Of a stretch of DNA of 64,000 nt, positions 60,740 through 64,000 are shown piece by piece. The translations under genes were made by a program, and so were the position numbers. How positions within the stretch are numbered: position 1 is the first letter of the stretch; each line of letters opens with the position of its first letter. The notes under the pieces are model-generated. The model saw only the letters and a program-made list of their open reading frames with translations, searched no databases and had not been told where the DNA came from. Source of the stretch: Epiperipatus broadwayi (Eukaryota; Onychophora; Udeonychophora; Euonychophora; Peripatidae); assembly GCA_028023455.1 (NCBI GenBank), contig JAQFVV010012423.1:5622269-5686268 (forward strand), given 5' to 3'.

Positions 60740-61680
60740 AATAAATGAATGGTTGTAGCTATAAATATATAATGCATTAGACGAAAATAATAACTTAAAT
60801 CCTGATTAAAATAAGCGGCTCCCTGACATAATAGAAAGTTCCCAGAAACCTTAGGCCATTACTATATGGATCATAAATTATAATATAAAAGGAAAAGCAA
60901 GAATTAAAGCTAAAACATAAATTGCTTTCCACACTTTCAAATATTTCATGTATTAGTAAGTTATTACATAGTTTATCATTGAAGATTACAAAACAAATCA
61001 GTCTTTTAATTAACATAAACAGACAGCGCATTAAATATCAAACTCACTTCTGGTGAAGTTTGACAATATACAGCATAATAAATTATACATCATAATTTTA
61101 CTATTTTACTGATACAAATGAAAATATATACGTGTAAAATATATAGTTAGTAGGTGATATGAAAACGCTATGATAGCTGTGCTTTAAAATGATTCTTTTA
61201 AGACATTTGTTTTATAGAAATCATGATAGATTTTACTTAAACTAATTTAATAAAATTCTTTATTCTTTCAGAAAAATTTACAAGGGCAATTTTAAATTGG
61301 AGGTAATAATAAGATACCTAACTTTTAAAATAATTTCAATCATTTAAAATAAATTTATAATATAAAAGGTACAAAACTAAATGAGCTTTTCTATTAATTA
61401 ATTTAAGGGAAATAAGTCTCCTGTAATGATTTTTAAAAGAAAATAAGAGGGAGAGGGTTTAAAGTTAGTTGCTCGCCGAGTTTTATACTTGGCTATTTCT
61501 ATAAGTCAATATTATAAATAAACCAGCAAAAAATAAGATAAATTTGCCGCATCAAAATAAGGTGAGATTTTTATAAGAACTAATATTTTTAAATTTAAGA
61601 AAAATTTCAAAAGACGCATTTTAAAATTAAGTTGTATAAACATTACAGATATATATAATATAAATTAATATTGATTTAGA
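60740..61680. other. AT-rich DNA with no recognised gene
   Basis: Nothing recognised. Confidence 0.5.
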
Positions 61681-61694
61681 AAACAAGTAAAATA

Positions 61695-62150
61695 GAATCA
61701 GTGGCTTGCGGCAAATTGGACGTTACCTCAGAATCAATCGGTAGACATTCCATGACTTGAAAAGGCAGTTATACAGTCAGATCATTTAGCAGGCTTCCTT
61801 GACACAGTACAGTCTCCGGCTAGATGTTGAGAGCACTGGATGGCATTGATGAGCTGGTGGAACAAAGCTTCGGAAAGCAACAGCCAATCTTTTCATCCCA
61901 TCATTTCTTTAGTCATGATGTATTATAAATCTAAAGTACTCTCTTCTGTGAACTGTTCTTCCAATAATAAAAACTGTTCTTTAATCCAAATTTTCCACTA
62001 TTTATCTGATCTGGCCTTATCTATAGGATTCAATCTACAGTGAAAACTGCCAATGGCAATTGCTCTAAATGGCTCTCTGAGGTTGGTGCCTGCTTGGAGG
62101 GAAATCTATCATCCTGCATTAAACATGCCCCAAGGGTTCATTTGCTAATT
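61695..62150. other. GC-richer unassigned block
   Basis: About 450 bases much richer in G+C than the flanks, with a 67-codon plus-strand frame at 61840-62043 that shows no recognisable domain. It could be an untranslated exon, an LTR fragment or another repeat. Confidence 0.35.
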
Positions 62151-62639
62151 AAAAGAAAACAGCAACAAGCATATTAAGTTTATCAATCATTGTATTAACA
62201 AAGCCTATTTAATTAAGATTTAGATTAACAAAAATATAAATTTTATTCAGAAAAATTTTAGGAATTTGGTACAATGACTTTCAAATTTAATATTTGACAT
62301 AAACTTAAACAGAAATTTACAAAATATTTCTTACAAATATTACATTGTTTACATAATTGATCCTTTAATGTACATTTATCAAAAGATAAATATAAAATGT
62401 TACCAACTGATTAATTTAAGAAAAATGAACTTTAATAAAAGAATTTAAAATATTAGTAACATTTTATAGATATCTAGGATTCAATTATATATCAATGCCA
62501 ATTTAATAAAATAAACATAATATACAGTTTTACAAATATTATAAAATAAATAAACTATTATAAAAGGTTAGTTAATCATAAAATACAAATTAATTAGATA
62601 AAAGATTATAATATTGATTATAAATATATTACCACCTAT

Positions 62640-62758
62640 TATGAGGTGGGTGTCAGTTAATATAAAAGTTTTGGGTTCAAACCCATACTAGTGCTGATGA
62701 CATTGGCACTAGGTGAAGCAGAAATATGTACTATATTTCCAGCTTCAATATATATATA
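62640..62758 (+). mobile_element. tRNA-like SINE candidate
   Basis: TTTTGGGTTCAAACCCATA at about 62667-62685 fits a tRNA T-arm with a Pol III box B (GGTTCAAACCC). It is followed by a non-tRNA body with a short hairpin (AGTGC ... GCACT) and an AT dinucleotide tail. Box A is not clear. A second copy was not seen in the window. Confidence 0.4.
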
Positions 62759-62759
62759 C

Positions 62760-63290
62760 CACATAATCATATCTGAGAAAATACTTATCTATTCTAAATA
62801 TGGTCATACTGTACTTCACTTTGACTTTCCTATTTTCAAGCTTGCAATACCAACCTAGATTTTTTTGAAGTTTTTCTATTGTATAATTTATTTGCTATTC
62901 TACATACTTTACTGACTATGTGGACAATTCATTATATATTTCTATTTGATAATAATAAAAAATATATCTAAAAAAAAAATCATGACTAATTTACATTCTA
63001 TACATTACTGAAATTTTTGCCTACAGCCATGATACTAAAGGTTTGACAATCAGCTATATTCATAAGTAGTATGATCCTTCAATTTTTTTCTTGAAATTAT
63101 TTTCTCAAATGTATAACTTGTTAATTTTAAAAATATTAACAAATGTATTTTAAATTGAATGTTAATTATAAAAAAATTGCATACATTTTTTAATAAATTC
63201 CACTCACAACATAATGTCTAAATGTTAACATGTGGAGGCAACCAAATAATACATAGCTAAAATTATCATTATTTTTTTCACATTCATTCG
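62760..63290. other. AT-rich DNA with no recognised gene
   Basis: Nothing recognised. Confidence 0.5.
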
Positions 63291-63296
63291 CATGTT

Positions 63297-63554
63297 GTGA
63301 TTTTTTTAACATTTCTTTTTTGCTTTATCATTTTTGGAAATATGATTAAAGTTTGGAATCTTTCATTGACAGAACAAGATACAGTGAAATACTTTCAAAA
63401 TTACAGGATAGTGCCTGCCCAAAAAGTGTGTGATAATGAGCACAATACACTTTATGTACTAAAAGACAATGGCGGTATCGGGTGCAAACATGATCTAAGT
63501 GCCTATCTGTTTGGAAAGGAATATGGTCAGAAGATTCCAAAATACTATTTGTGA
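63297..63554 (+). pseudogene. Merlin/ISXO2-like transposase N-terminal fragment
   Basis: An open frame of 85 codons. From about residue 19: WNLSLTEQDTVKYFQNYRIV, then PAQKVCDNEHNTLYVLKDNGG and GCKHDLSAYLFG. Merlin/ISXO2-like transposases start with an [E]..[AT]..[FL]....[IV][LI]P....C..GH.M.LY......WRC....C zinc-ribbon block; here CDN.H and the later Cys are kept but the last Cys is missing. The DDE core is absent. Ends in a stop soon after. A relic. Confidence 0.55.
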
Positions 63555-63559
63555 ATGCA

Positions 63560-64000
63560 CTGAGATTAGTTTGCAGATAGTGTAGTAAATTTACATTTAA
63601 AAAAAAAATTATTATAACTCTTTGGACTTTTGTGTTTCTTTTATTTATCATTTTAATAAATAAAAAAAGTAAATATTGAATATGATAATTTAGACTCAAC
63701 TATATTATTTACACTATGTGTTGGAAGCCCTGAAAATGGATTATTTAAAGCAAAAGGACTGGCAAACTTCTGGCAGGCATACTACAAAAGTACCTACTTT
63801 TTTTTTCTACATCAATTCTGATATTATTCACCTATTTCATTAGCTTTTCTCAAAACTACTATCCATTACCATAAGTGTTTACTTCTGAGGCATATACTTT
63901 GTTCAAACATTGCAAATTTTAAAATCAAAAAAATATGTATATTTTCTCTATATATTATAAAACAAGATGCAATTCCTTTTACAAATGAATATATACATTT
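63560..64000. other. AT-rich DNA to window end
   Basis: A less AT-rich segment at 63720-63800 could be decayed transposon sequence. Nothing else recognised. Confidence 0.4.

Noticed and set aside
62690-62730. CTGATGA followed by GAAATATG as a hammerhead
   Set aside because: No stem II can form between the two boxes; better explained as part of the SINE-like body hairpin.

Overview
This is an AT-rich stretch of a metazoan nuclear genome, with little host coding sequence and many mobile-element fossils of different ages. Animal origin is inferred from the element mix: RTE-type LINEs, Ty3/Gypsy elements, a Penelope-like element with a GIY-YIG domain, mariner, hAT and Merlin-type transposases, together with GT-AG introns and standard-code reading frames. 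The species cannot be identified from the sequence. Nothing prokaryotic is present: no operons, rRNA or CRISPR. All coding relics were recognised by reading translations by eye; no database search was possible.

Layout, left to right. 1-2.1 kb: a decayed Gypsy element on the minus strand with an internal duplication in gag and a hairpin MITE inserted in it. 2.1-14.5 kb: mostly AT-rich DNA with two dead mariner copies (about 5.0-5.8 and 9.9-10.7 kb), one possible host exon (4.1-4.3 kb), a dispersed repeat (8.2 and 13.2 kb) and a 401-bp inverted-repeat element carrying a hammerhead-like motif (12.1-12.5 kb). 14.5-17.8 kb: the most complete RTE LINE, with 5' leader, endonuclease-RT frame and GATGAT tail. 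18.8-19.8 kb: a palindrome of two roughly 470-bp arms with Penelope-type hammerhead-like termini. 21.1-22.5 kb: a 1437-bp TIR element with a perfect 8-bp target duplication and telomere-like repeats inside. 25.2-26.1 kb: an 891-bp hAT remnant with a perfect 8-bp target duplication. 27.1-27.3 kb: two small in-phase exons on the minus strand that look like the start of a RhoGAP-domain gene, the best host-gene evidence here.

28.1-36.4 kb: an RTE tail, a trinucleotide microsatellite, then a 7.8-kb Gypsy element with both LTRs, primer-binding site and polypurine tract; its integrase is split by a 2.7-kb LTR-like insertion. 37.8-38.5 kb: the end of another LINE on the minus strand. 38.5-46.7 kb: AT-rich DNA with two doubtful LINE relics and a GC-richer unassigned block. 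46.7-47.6 kb: a foldback element. 48.6-51.3 kb: a third Gypsy relic with a remnant LTR.

51.4-57.9 kb: a three-level nest. An old RTE is split by a younger RTE with a recognisable target duplication, and that copy is split by a 5'-truncated Penelope-like element whose coding frame has only one visible stop. 57.9-64 kb: AT-rich DNA with a degenerate hammerhead-like site (60.5 kb), GC-richer unassigned blocks, a tRNA-like SINE candidate (62.6 kb) and the N-terminus of a Merlin/ISXO2-like transposase (63.3 kb).

No element looks autonomous now. The features that stand out are hammerhead-like motifs at several loci, some in palindromic elements without coding sequence; small tandem duplications that break coding frames; and clean target-site duplications that define previously uncharacterised non-autonomous elements.
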